In this document: positions 1-8,289 of the stretch, piece by piece
Layout: each line of letters begins with the position of its first letter
Position numbering within the stretch: the first letter of the stretch is position 1
DNA from: CAZRCG01 sp964598565
GTDB lineage: Bacteria; Bdellovibrionota; UBA2394
Assembly: GCA_964598565.1 (NCBI GenBank)
Contig: CAZRCG010000013.1
Coordinates: forward strand, 1 to 17,660
Reading direction: 5' to 3'
Length of the DNA: 17,660 nt
Translations under genes and position numbers: made by a program
Notes under the pieces: generated by a model
The model's database searches: none
Told to the model about the DNA's origin: nothing
The model's input: only the letters and a program-made list of their open reading frames with translations

Positions 1-5
1 CCAAC

Positions 6-2747
6 CTACCAGATCTCAAAAATCTTAAAATGTGGGCCACCTCGACGATTTACAATAGCGCCGCTCCACATTTGACCTTTTATGCGCTCTGGAAATAATT
101 CCACCATGCGTGGTAAATCTAAGCCCTCTAAATGACTCGTCAGTCGATCCGCAGCTTCTCGTACATGGTAGCGAGCCCAGCCGTCTTGATATCTCGTTTT
201 TAATCGGGGATCCCGAATAAATTCTTCAAAATAATTCGAGTTTTGATTTTCTCGTAAAGCAGGCTGAGCTTTGAAGATCTCTTCTCGTAGGGCCTCATTC
301 TCTTTTTGAATCTCCTCCTTCGTTTGAGCGGTCATCTCCAAAATCTCTCGAATCACCCGCACATCACCCGCATCGTGTAGATCCCAAGGTAAGAGGTGAA
401 GGCCATCGATGACTTCTCTTGCTGATGCTAAATTTCGACTCAGTTGCAGAGCTTTGTTTTTTATACGAAGCATATCTTTTTTACGATCAGTATCGCTGCC
501 AACCTTGGGCAGACTGGAGAAGACTTTGATGCGATCAGAGAAATCTCGACCATCAGAGCGTAAGACAAACTTCATGGCTTGTTTTCTAATAGCTACTAGT
601 CGGGAAACATCAGCAGAATCCCCATGGGCCCAAGGCAAGGCATCGAGAAACGAAACAGCTTGGCGAAATTCGTTGACGGCAGGATGCTGTGTCGAAATAT
701 ACGAAATACATCGCTCTTTGACGGAGGTCATCGTCGCCGAATCTTCTGGCAAGTCAAGATTCCAATTTAGGCTGAGGAATGGCCAGCCTTCCGTCGTCAA
801 CTGATGAGGCGGAATTTCGGTCAATAAAAGTCGAGATGCAATTCTCTTATAGTGTGTCTCAATAAAAAAAGGGTCGACGAGATTGGTTTGGTCTGCCTCA
901 GGCAGACCTCCTGCAACTGCATATTGATAATAGCTCCGATAGGCTTTTAGTTCGCTCATTCGTTCGGGTGTCAAATCAGCAATGGGCTCCTTAAGCTTAT
1001 TGCCAAGACTTATTAAGATATCTCGGAGCTGAATTTTCTCTGTTTCAATGGCGCGCATATTCTGCAGGAGCGGAATATATGCTGGAATGATCCAATCGAG
1101 ATCGTATTTTGCGGCAAGGTAGGCGTTCAAATCTAAGCCAAGTCTCGGAGCTTCCGATTGGTCCGAAAGAAAAAATCGATGCCCGACGATAGACTGGAGC
1201 CGGACAATTCTGAGTCGTGGATCCCGTCTAACCGGCAGAGTCAAAACGAGAAAACTGGCCCCATCCTTGGCCATGCGTCGCTCGGGGGCTGCATAGCCTC
1301 CGCTGCCCTCTGAAAATCCCCCCTGTTTTTGAATACCTCCACTTAGCCAGAGGCCTCCTCTCAAGATGGCGAGAGCTCCCTCTCCCGAAGGTGTGCCGTG
1401 ATAGACGACTCCATTGTCTGTAAATTTTTCAATAAATTCGGGGACCGGCATCAATACTTCGGTTGGGAAATTTGAAGGCAAGGGTGGCCGATTCTCCAGA
1501 TCACGACTTGGAACAAATTCTTTAATAAGGGGCCTTTTTTTAGACTGCTGTTCCATGGCCAAAACGGTCTGGCGCACTTCAGACTCCAAGCTTCCGGCCG
1601 CTCCTCTCAAGAAGCGATTGCTCGCTGCTGAATTTCTTGCATTGTTTCCCAATTTCTCAAATTGCTGAAGAGCTCTGTCTAAGTTTGCTCCTGGAACGCG
1701 AGCTTGAACGAGCTCCTTTCGAAATTGACTTTCATCTTTCAATCGAAGCCAAGGCGTTTCGATGAGCGTGCGCATGCCTCGAACAACTTGTTTTGCAAAA
1801 TCCCTCTTTTTTTCAGCTTCCAGTCGAATCCTGGGGTCTGAAATAGATTCTAACGGAGTGGGGGCCAAATATTCAAAATAGCCGCGAGCAATATCTTGGG
1901 ATAATTGAGGATGCCCCGATGGATGAACAAATTCTCCTCTCTGAACATCAAATGCGAGAAGATCGACGGTGCTTCCTCCCTGGTAGGCTGAAAGGTTTAG
2001 TTGGAAGTCGAGATCTTTAACATCGGCAAAAGTATAAAAAGTTTTTTTGAGGTCGTGTTGAATATCACGAGCTCCGGAACTTTCTTCGGCAGAATTCAGA
2101 ATATCTCTGACCCTCGCTTGTACACTTTGATTAAGGGCCGGCGAAATATTTCGACCAACAACATCGAAATCGCTTCCAACTCCACGAATTTCAAATCCAG
2201 GAATATCCGTTGAGCTAGATGCAATTTCCTCCAACACTGTCTCGCTCGAAACTTTGGGATCAATTCGCTTTCGATCTTTGATCGTATAGTAAATGCTTCC
2301 GAGTGCAGCTCGTAGTACCCCTGCTGACGGTAAAAGTTCCGCATTTGAATCAATGGCTCTTGCTTCTCGATTGAGGTGATCAAAGATTCGGACATTTCTC
2401 AATTTTCGACCGCCGCCATCTTGAACGAGAACAGGGACAGTCGTTCTTCTTAGAATCGATTGCATGGCCCGACTTAAAAGCGCGTGAGCTTGGTCAACAA
2501 TAGCCGCAGGCACTGCTGATGGATCGGCAGACTGATATTCCTCAGGCAAAAAAAAGTTTGGATATTCTTTGGGTCCATCGAAAAACTGACCTGGATATTG
2601 GGCAGTATCATCGGCAAATAAAATGGGTCCGAAAGGCGTCAGGAGGCCACACAAGTAAATCCAAACGAGCAATGTAGGGTGCAATGGAACGAGAACACTC
2701 CATCTAAGCCTGAGAGAATTTGACCTAATCATACCTTGCCAGTCCAT
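6..2747 (-). CDS. Large exported protein of unknown family, with nucleotidyltransferase-like and ADP-ribosyltransferase-like motifs
   Basis: This is a 913-residue protein that I do not recognise as a named family. The N-terminus has basic residues (about 8-15) followed by a hydrophobic stretch (about 16-45) ending ILFA-DD, which fits a Sec signal peptide cleaved near residue 45, so it is probably exported. At 188-197 the sequence RGVGSDFDVV, followed by VDLLAFD at 261-267, resembles the G-S-x-x-D and third-acid arrangement of polymerase-beta-type nucleotidyltransferases. At 448-490 VYHGTPSGEGALAILRGGL and a glycine-rich GG...G.Y segment resemble the H-G-T and G-Y motifs of PARP/ADP-ribosyltransferase folds. 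The C-terminal third is helical and charged, without a clear motif. Both domain ideas are inference from short motifs; neither is proven. The start is uncertain: a second ATG lies five codons downstream and neither has a strong ribosome binding site. The gene diverges from the ATPase gene. Confidence 0.75.
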   Translation of the reverse strand: MDWQGMIRSNSLRLRWSVLVPLHPTLLVWIYLCGLLTPFGPILFADDTAQYPGQFFDGPKEYPNFFLPEEYQSADPSAVPAAIVDQAHALLSRAMQSILRRTTVPVLVQDGGGRKLRNVRIFDHLNREARAIDSNAELLPSAGVLRAALGSIYYTIKDRKRIDPKVSSETVLEEIASSSTDIPGFEIRGVGSDFDVVGRNISPALNQSVQARVRDILNSAEESSGARDIQHDLKKTFYTFADVKDLDFQLNLSAYQGGSTVDLLAFDVQRGEFVHPSGHPQLSQDIARGYFEYLAPTPLESISDPRIRLEAEKKRDFAKQVVRGMRTLIETPWLRLKDESQFRKELVQARVPGANLDRALQQFEKLGNNARNSAASNRFLRGAAGSLESEVRQTVLAMEQQSKKRPLIKEFVPSRDLENRPPLPSNFPTEVLMPVPEFIEKFTDNGVVYHGTPSGEGALAILRGGLWLSGGIQKQGGFSEGSGGYAAPERRMAKDGASFLVLTLPVRRDPRLRIVRLQSIVGHRFFLSDQSEAPRLGLDLNAYLAAKYDLDWIIPAYIPLLQNMRAIETEKIQLRDILISLGNKLKEPIADLTPERMSELKAYRSYYQYAVAGGLPEADQTNLVDPFFIETHYKRIASRLLLTEIPPHQLTTEGWPFLSLNWNLDLPEDSATMTSVKERCISYISTQHPAVNEFRQAVSFLDALPWAHGDSADVSRLVAIRKQAMKFVLRSDGRDFSDRIKVFSSLPKVGSDTDRKKDMLRIKNKALQLSRNLASAREVIDGLHLLPWDLHDAGDVRVIREILEMTAQTKEEIQKENEALREEIFKAQPALRENQNSNYFEEFIRDPRLKTRYQDGWARYHVREAADRLTSHLEGLDLPRMVELFPERIKGQMWSGAIVNRRGGPHFKIFEIW

Positions 2748-2968
2748 ATTGCAACTATATGCAATCTTTGGGCCGCCTGGGATATAGCGAATCGACTCAA
2801 ATTAAAGGATACCGAGCCCACTTGGAAGACTCACAATCACCTTAAGTATTTGCAATCAATCGGCTATTTGGGCCACTCCCTTGGAAAGGCGTTCTGAATG
2901 CCATAATCCCCTTACCTTAGGCCATAGCGACTAGACATTATGTCTTAAATGGCGGACAATTCAGACAT
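2748..2968. promoter_or_regulatory. Divergent intergenic region with short repeats
   Basis: These 221 bases separate two divergent genes and must hold both promoters. I see an ATTGCA/TGCAAT inverted repeat at 2748-2765 right at the start of the minus-strand gene. The words GCAATC and TTTGGGCC recur in two neighbouring places (about 2761-2774 and 2850-2874). A possible -10-like CATAAT (2902-2907) lies 15 bases after TTGGAA (2881-2886). No box is strong enough for a firm promoter call. Confidence 0.35.
2933..2968. promoter_or_regulatory. Candidate operator: palindrome AGACAT-T-ATGTCT plus a third AGACAT
   Basis: A perfect 6+6 palindrome with one central base lies at 2933-2945. A third copy of AGACAT at 2963-2968 ends directly before the ATG of the ATPase gene, exactly 30 bases (about three helical turns) from the first copy. 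This spacing suits a dimeric or cooperative repressor covering the leader of the AAA ATPase gene. The repeats are seen in the sequence; the regulatory role is inferred. Confidence 0.35.
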
Positions 2969-4138
2969 ATGACCTATAAACGGCTCTGCGAACTTCCGAC
3001 GAATCATAGTTTTTTTCTGTTCGGTCCACGTGGTACCGGAAAGTCTACGCTTCTGGAAGAGTGGAAATCGACGGCATTGACGACGAGCAGCATTCTTCAT
3101 CTCGATTTACTAGACCCTGCTACGGAGGAAAGGTACGCCATGAATCCCTCGCTTCTGGGGGAGGAGCTGGAGGCGTCATCCGTACGATGGTGTGTCATCG
3201 ATGAAGTTCAGAAGGTGCCATCTCTGCTTGATATAGCGCATAGCATGATACAGAAGAAAAAAATTCACTTCGCTCTCACTGGGTCCTCAGCGCGAAAGCT
3301 GAAACGAGGTCGTGCGAATTTGTTGGCAGGTCGTGCCTTTGATTTGAAATTGCATCCCATGACGTATTTCGAGCTGGGCAAAGATTTTAATCTAGCGGAG
3401 ACCTTGCGATATGGCTCGCTTCCAGGTCTTCTCGAGTTAGAAACTCCTAAAGATAAGATTCGTTTTTTGGAGTCGTATACTCGAACTTACTTGAAAGAAG
3501 AGATCCAGCTCGAACAGATTGTTAGAAATGTTCAGAGATTTAGACGTTTTCTTGCCTTTGCAGGCCAGATGAATACAAAAATCCTCAGTTTCTCAAAACT
3601 GTCTGCCGCTTCAGGTGTTGATGAGAAAAGTGTGGGCCGCTATTTTGAAATTCTCGAAGATACTTTGGTGGGCCTCATTCTTGAGCCCTATGATAAGTCA
3701 ATTCGAAAGCGACAAAAACAGCGGCCGAAGTTTTATCTCTTTGATACAGGCATCGCTTGCCAGCTTCGTGAAGATCTTGCCGGCAACCTTCGGACGTCCT
3801 CTTCGCTATTTGGAGAAATTTTTGAACAATGGTTTATTCTCGAATGCCATCGCCTAAGAGATTACCGTGAAAATGGAGATCAGTTTTACTTTCTCCAAAC
3901 TAAGGATGATTCCGAAATCGATCTTATCATTGAGAGAAAAGGCCAATCTCCATTGCTTATAGAGATAAAATCCGCCGAAGTCGTGACGGATGATCATCTG
4001 CGCCATCTACGCGCCTTCAAAAAGATAGCAAAACACTCGCGGGCGATGGTGGTAACGAGGGAATCTCGCCCTCGAATCACCTCAGACGGAATAGAGATCT
4101 TGCCGTATGGCCATGCATTAAAAGATTTGTATTCCTAA
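2969..4138 (+). CDS. AAA ATPase of the DUF4143 family
   Basis: This 389-residue protein has the size and layout of the widespread stand-alone AAA ATPase plus DUF4143 family. The Walker A motif is GPRGTGKS (residues 19-26), the Walker B motif is WCVIDEV (74-80), and LTGSSARKLKRGRANLLAGR (103-122) is the sensor region typical of this family. The C-terminal DUF4143 part contains SEIDLIIERKG (315-325) and LLIEIKSA (329-336), a D...E-x-K pattern like a PD-(D/E)XK nuclease fold. The biological role of the family is not settled, so no pathway is assigned. The ATG at 2969 has only a distant GGCGGA upstream (2951-2956), giving a weak ribosome binding site. It stands alone, divergent from the large exported protein and convergent with the MFS gene. 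Family assignment is confident; function is not. Confidence 0.88.
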   Translation: MTYKRLCELPTNHSFFLFGPRGTGKSTLLEEWKSTALTTSSILHLDLLDPATEERYAMNPSLLGEELEASSVRWCVIDEVQKVPSLLDIAHSMIQKKKIHFALTGSSARKLKRGRANLLAGRAFDLKLHPMTYFELGKDFNLAETLRYGSLPGLLELETPKDKIRFLESYTRTYLKEEIQLEQIVRNVQRFRRFLAFAGQMNTKILSFSKLSAASGVDEKSVGRYFEILEDTLVGLILEPYDKSIRKRQKQRPKFYLFDTGIACQLREDLAGNLRTSSSLFGEIFEQWFILECHRLRDYRENGDQFYFLQTKDDSEIDLIIERKGQSPLLIEIKSAEVVTDDHLRHLRAFKKIAKHSRAMVVTRESRPRITSDGIEILPYGHALKDLYS

Positions 4139-4257
4139 TCATCCCACTCCTGCGGCGAACCATCTGAATCGTGGGTTCCGAAACTTCTCGACTCTCGCAG
4201 CTTGAGCAAAATGGGTGGCTATGCTGGCGATGGTTACAAGTCATAGGCGTAGAATTC
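4139..4257. other. Convergent intergenic gap, no clear terminator
   Basis: These 119 bases separate the ends of the ATPase and MFS genes. I looked for a hairpin with a T-run in both directions and found only weak short pairings (CCCAC at 4143-4147 with GTGGG at 4171-4175). No intrinsic terminator can be called. Confidence 0.4.
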
Positions 4258-5502
4258 TCACGTCGAATTTTCAAGATCTGCTAAGTGTAATCGGCGCAGC
4301 TTCGGTGTGACTATAGCGACGATAGCCACAACGGCGAGGGTAAGACATCCACCCAGCATCACAGAGGGCACCGTACCAAACCATTTGGCCGTTAGGCCTG
4401 ATTCGAGAGCGCCAAGCTCATTAGAAGAGTGAATGAAAACAGAATTCACCGAGGCCACTCGCCCCTTCATCGAGTCGGGTGTCAGCAACTGAAGAATGGA
4501 ACTTCTCATCATCACACTTACGGAATCAAAGGCTCCCGAGATACCGAGAATGATGAGCGTGAAAGCGAACGATTCTGAAAGAGAAAATATAATCATGCAG
4601 AGACCAAAGCCCGATACAGAGGCGAGCAGAATCTTGCCCGAATGCCTTCGAGGAGGATAATGCGCCAACCACATGGCCATAAAAAAGGCTCCGATAAAGG
4701 GGCTGGCACGCATCCATCCCAAACCTTCGGGGCCCACACCCAATTTATCGGCAAAAAATGGAAACAAGGCGACGGCGCCTCCAAAAAGAACTGCAAAAAG
4801 ATCGAGCGCTAATGCACCAAGAATGACGGGGCGATTGAATACGAAATGCAGGCCCTGCATCATACTTTGTTTGAAGGGTTCGATAGAGTGGGGGCCGCGG
4901 TGAAGCTCTTTGGGTTTCACGTAGGCGATGAGCAGTATTGACCCCATAAGGGCCGAGAGTGAAAGACTGTAGACAATAAGAGCGTGCGAATAGCCATAGA
5001 CTAAGCCGCCAAACGCTGGGCCTAATGAGGCGGCAATTTTCCAGACGGTGGTATTCCAGGCCGATGCACGTACGATGGACCTTTTCGGTACTATATCGCC
5101 AAACAAGCCAAAAATGGCGGGGGCCAAGAGCGCGCGCGCCATACCTGTTGTAAAAACTGCGCCGTACATAGACCACACCAAGAGCGTCGACGACCACTCA
5201 CCCGTGCGTGTGGTTAGAAGTAGCAACGCCACGCTGGCAACGCCCTGTAGTGCAAGCCCTGCGAGTACCATTTTTTTTCGTGAGTGAGAGTCGGCCCAGT
5301 GGCCAGCAAACATGGCAAGGCCGAAGGCGGGGATAACTTCAAAAAGACCCACAAGGCCTAACGATAGTGGGTCTTTCGTTAAATCATAAACTTGCCACGA
5401 GACACCCAGGCCTTGAACCTGAATGGCAATGGTCATAAGAAATCGGGACGTCAGAAAACATAAGAAATTTTGATTCCTTAAAATTGCGTAGGCTTCGCTC
5501 AC
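4258..5502 (-). CDS. Major facilitator superfamily exporter
   Basis: This is an inner-membrane transporter of about 414 residues, the usual length for 12 membrane segments, rich in long hydrophobic stretches throughout. Near residue 67 the loop 2-3 motif GHWADSHSRKK matches the MFS signature G-x-x-x-D-R-x-G-R-R/K, with Ser replacing one Arg. The sequence style (AYAILRNQNFLCFLTSRFL at the start) is that of the MFS_3/EntS-like drug and siderophore exporter group; the substrate cannot be read from sequence. I chose the GTG at 5502, which begins one base after the peptidase stop codon, with GGAGAAA about 13 bases upstream. A TTG at 5526 is possible and would overlap the peptidase gene by 23 bases. 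It is co-transcribed with and probably translationally coupled to the peptidase, so the pair may act on one substrate, for example a peptide exported and processed. Confidence 0.9.
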   Translation of the reverse strand: MSEAYAILRNQNFLCFLTSRFLMTIAIQVQGLGVSWQVYDLTKDPLSLGLVGLFEVIPAFGLAMFAGHWADSHSRKKMVLAGLALQGVASVALLLLTTRTGEWSSTLLVWSMYGAVFTTGMARALLAPAIFGLFGDIVPKRSIVRASAWNTTVWKIAASLGPAFGGLVYGYSHALIVYSLSLSALMGSILLIAYVKPKELHRGPHSIEPFKQSMMQGLHFVFNRPVILGALALDLFAVLFGGAVALFPFFADKLGVGPEGLGWMRASPFIGAFFMAMWLAHYPPRRHSGKILLASVSGFGLCMIIFSLSESFAFTLIILGISGAFDSVSVMMRSSILQLLTPDSMKGRVASVNSVFIHSSNELGALESGLTAKWFGTVPSVMLGGCLTLAVVAIVAIVTPKLRRLHLADLENST

Positions 5503-5503
5503 A

Positions 5504-7951
5504 TTAGCGGCGACTTTCTCCTGCAAAGTGTTTCAGTTCATCAAAGCAAGCCACGCGCACCATTCTAGGCCAGCGATTTAAATTGTCTTGCAGTAAGCTC
5601 ATCAACGCGAGCATGCCGGGATTATCCTTAAAGGGCGACAGTCGCTTCATCACAGCAAGTCGTGCGGTGATCTCATCGGGTCGTTTCAGCGAGGCCAAAA
5701 AACTATCGCTGAGCAGGACGCTAGGGAGCGGAATCGAAACGGCGGCCCAGTCCTTCGCGGCAATACGAGAGGTATCTAAGGCCACGAGCTTCGCAAAAGC
5801 TTCTCGGTAGCTTTCGAGGAGCGTTGCGGTCTCATCGCTGCCGGCGATCTTCTTGAGGCCGTCTAGAATTTCGATGACTCCCTTCAAAGAGTCGTTGGGC
5901 TTTGGATTAATCTCTTGCTGAATATCTACGGGCTTCTTCCCAGACAGATGGGCTAAAGCAATGGTAAGAATATCTTTGGCGTAAGTCTTAAAGCCATCAC
6001 GTAAGTCGGCGGCCAGAACATTTCTCTGAATATCGGGCACCGTTCCCAAATTTTCCCACACAAAGCCATCAGGGCGATACATCATACCAAAGGGGAGCCT
6101 CATAAAAAGCTCAGAGCCCGGCATACTATCGATAGAGCGGTAGACGGGGGCTCCCAGTCCCATAGAGGCACCGTCGGCCACAATGATCGCTCGACCATTG
6201 GCTTGCATTAGCCCCGGCATCATATCGCCACAACTGCCACTTCGGCAGGAATTCACAATAACGACCGGCTTCTTATAGACAGCGCCTTCACGACCTACAA
6301 TGCGACCGAACAGGCTGTCCGCTATTTGTGGACCCATATAGGGTTGCAACGACGAGTAAGCATGGCCGGCTTCGAATTCACGTCGCAGCTCTGCAATAGC
6401 TTCTTCTTCTAGGTGGATTCTTCCAAAATTAAGAGGCTCTTCGAGTTTTGATCCATTTTTCTTATCTTTTGATTTCTCGTTTTCCTTTCGCTGATTCTCA
6501 ATAGCACTGCGTCTCCATCGCTCAAGGGTAGTAAGCAGTGTTTCATTGAGACGAAAGCGAATGGCAGCCCCTTTAAATTCAGTGGGATCTGCAAAAAGTC
6601 GAAGGGTTTGCTCGCCTGTCCAGACGTAGCCTCCGCCATTATCAATTTGATCAATAATGAGCATATCGGTTTGTGCTTGAAGCATTGGCATGATGCTGGC
6701 GAGCCATTCCATTTCAGGCGCGTGGTGGCTGTAGTTTGTAATTCGCAGTATCCCGATACTTTTTTCTTTGTATCGCACAATAACAACAGGAAGGGCGTTC
6801 GTCTCTTTAAGGTTTTTCAGCCTGGAGGGCTCTTCATTGAACAGTCCAGTTTGGAACTCGTCCACACTCGTCTCCGCGTCCAAAGTTGGAGACGCTTTTG
6901 CCGCCGCAGTTTCTTTAGCGGCACGAATCTGGGCATTGAATAGTTGGCCAAGGTCAAGAATGGATACCTCCGTTCTTAAGTTTTTAAGACCATCAAGAAG
7001 GTAGGTGTTTAAGCGAGAAACGCCAAAAATATATTTTTTGGGCTCTGTTTCTGGGGCCTTCAGTTCATTGGGAAAGTAAGAGAACGCTCGCGAGTAATCA
7101 TCGGCGTTGATCCACTTGTAGACGCCTTCGAACTCGAAAGTTTTGGGGGCAGAAGGGTCTTTTGCCGCCTCAGGATTTAGGCGTCGAAACCGAAGACGAA
7201 CAGGTCTTCCTGGCTCGGTGGCGGGTAGCCATCGATGCGGGCGACTCAACAGAAAGCTGTAGGCTAGATTAAGACGTGAGGTAGTCGTAGCTAGTGAGAG
7301 ACGCGACGCAATTTTTCGAGCTTCCTCATCGACGGGAATTCCATTAATCGAGACAATCTCGTCTCCCTCTTTGAGCGGTGAGGCCGTGGCATCACGCTGA
7401 AAGTACTTGTCGTTGAAGCCAGTGATAACAAATTCATCGTTAATGAAGCTCGCATAAATGCCGAGGGTCCAAGCGTTGAATGTCTGATTGCGAAGAATAT
7501 TAAAATGGCCATCTTCAAAGAGGGCCGCAAGGTATATGAGTATCTGCTCATAATCTTCTGCAGAGAGCTGTTCCTTGGGGGTCCTCTCAACGAAGCCCTG
7601 AAACTCGTCTAGGGAGGTGGCCGTCTCGATAAGATGCCGCACATGCGCACAGTGTTGCTCAAACGTGATGCCCGTGAGAGCTTCTTTGAATGGGAGAAGG
7701 CCATAATGGGTTTTGATTTCTTGCACGATAGCCTCAAAACCAGCGAGCTGATCGGCTTTAGAGCGCTGGGCCGATGCAATGAATTTAGCAATATCGTAAA
7801 TCTCTATGTAGGCGCTGGACGGTACGGCGCGCACAGCGTCCCCTGAATAAACCTGCTGATTAAAGGCTAGCCCTAGAGCCAATGCCGTGACGGTGATGGT
7901 TCGTGCCGTGACAGGCATTATATTTGCAAGCAAATAGCCGATAGACTCCAT
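5504..7951 (-). CDS. Exported S41 (tricorn/C-terminal-processing-like) peptidase with PDZ domain
   Basis: The 815-residue product begins at the ATG at 7951, which has a strong ribosome binding site (GGAGG, five-base spacer); 32 further in-frame codons exist upstream but lack one. The N-terminus (MPVTARTITVTALALGLAFNQ, from residue 12) is a signal peptide, so the enzyme acts outside the cytoplasm. An EDGHFNI motif lies at 146-152, a PDZ-like segment ends with LKEGDEIVSINGIPV at 193-207, and S41 core motifs IDQIDNGGG (433-441) and NSCRSGSCGD (567-576) follow. By comparison with Tsp/CtpA, Ser573 is the likely nucleophile. The position of the catalytic Lys (G-K-G in Tsp) reads G-L-G near residue 599, so the enzyme must use another base, as tricorn-type S41 members do, or be inactive. 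A charged Lys/Glu insert lies at about 485-505. It is the first gene of an operon with the MFS exporter. Confidence 0.88.
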   Translation of the reverse strand: MESIGYLLANIMPVTARTITVTALALGLAFNQQVYSGDAVRAVPSSAYIEIYDIAKFIASAQRSKADQLAGFEAIVQEIKTHYGLLPFKEALTGITFEQHCAHVRHLIETATSLDEFQGFVERTPKEQLSAEDYEQILIYLAALFEDGHFNILRNQTFNAWTLGIYASFINDEFVITGFNDKYFQRDATASPLKEGDEIVSINGIPVDEEARKIASRLSLATTTSRLNLAYSFLLSRPHRWLPATEPGRPVRLRFRRLNPEAAKDPSAPKTFEFEGVYKWINADDYSRAFSYFPNELKAPETEPKKYIFGVSRLNTYLLDGLKNLRTEVSILDLGQLFNAQIRAAKETAAAKASPTLDAETSVDEFQTGLFNEEPSRLKNLKETNALPVVIVRYKEKSIGILRITNYSHHAPEMEWLASIMPMLQAQTDMLIIDQIDNGGGYVWTGEQTLRLFADPTEFKGAAIRFRLNETLLTTLERWRRSAIENQRKENEKSKDKKNGSKLEEPLNFGRIHLEEEAIAELRREFEAGHAYSSLQPYMGPQIADSLFGRIVGREGAVYKKPVVIVNSCRSGSCGDMMPGLMQANGRAIIVADGASMGLGAPVYRSIDSMPGSELFMRLPFGMMYRPDGFVWENLGTVPDIQRNVLAADLRDGFKTYAKDILTIALAHLSGKKPVDIQQEINPKPNDSLKGVIEILDGLKKIAGSDETATLLESYREAFAKLVALDTSRIAAKDWAAVSIPLPSVLLSDSFLASLKRPDEITARLAVMKRLSPFKDNPGMLALMSLLQDNLNRWPRMVRVACFDELKHFAGESRR

Positions 7952-8081
7952 GGACCCCTCCAAAAAAAGATTTCTATCAGGGCTATCATGTAAGTTGCTG
8001 AGATGAAAAGTGTTTTCAATAAGCGCTCTTTTTTTGGCACGCTTCAAATGGACTATTTTTCGTTTGCTTCTTTAGGGACGC

Positions 8082-8110
8082 TTGGGCACATTGCAGATGT
8101 CCTTTAAATT
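8082..8110 (+). promoter_or_regulatory. Possible tRNA promoter
   Basis: TTGGGC (8082-8087) and TAAATT (8105-8110) are separated by 17 bases and lie directly upstream of the tRNA. Matches to the consensus are partial (3/6 and 4/6), so this is a weak call supported mainly by position. Confidence 0.3.
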
Positions 8111-8114
8111 TGAT

Positions 8115-8191
<77 letters not shown>

Positions 8192-8194
8192 CTT

Positions 8195-8217
8195 AAAAGC
8201 CGCCTATGCGGCTTTTT
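8195..8217. terminator. Intrinsic terminator after tRNA-fMet, possibly bidirectional
   Basis: A perfect 9-bp stem AAAAGCCGC/GCGGCTTTT (8195-8203 with 8208-8216) with loop CTAT is followed by T. The A/T-rich arms give a T-run in both directions, so it can end the tRNA transcript and also the integrase operon arriving from the other side. Confidence 0.85.
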
Positions 8218-8289
8218 GAGTTTTGGGGATCTGCTCGATGGTCTACCGATAGTCTACGGCTAACCGAAACTATCCGCAACAACCCGAAA
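8218..8289. other. Candidate integrase arm-binding repeats
   Basis: Between the tRNA terminator and the integrase stop, the word GTCTAC occurs at 8241-8246 and 8252-8257 (11 bases apart). An inverted pair GATAGT/ACTATC lies at 8248-8253 and 8269-8274. Short repeats beside an attachment site often bind the integrase N-terminal arm domain or the excisionase. The repeats are seen; the role is inferred. Confidence 0.3.

Noticed and set aside
4745..5197. Minus-strand open frame of 150 codons inside the MFS gene
   Set aside because: It is a frame-shifted reading of the MFS gene; its composition (Arg/Ser/Cys-rich) is typical of a shadow frame.
7952..8047. 32-codon N-terminal extension of the S41 peptidase
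   Set aside because: It lacks a ribosome binding site and would place the signal peptide internally; the ATG at 7951 has a strong site.
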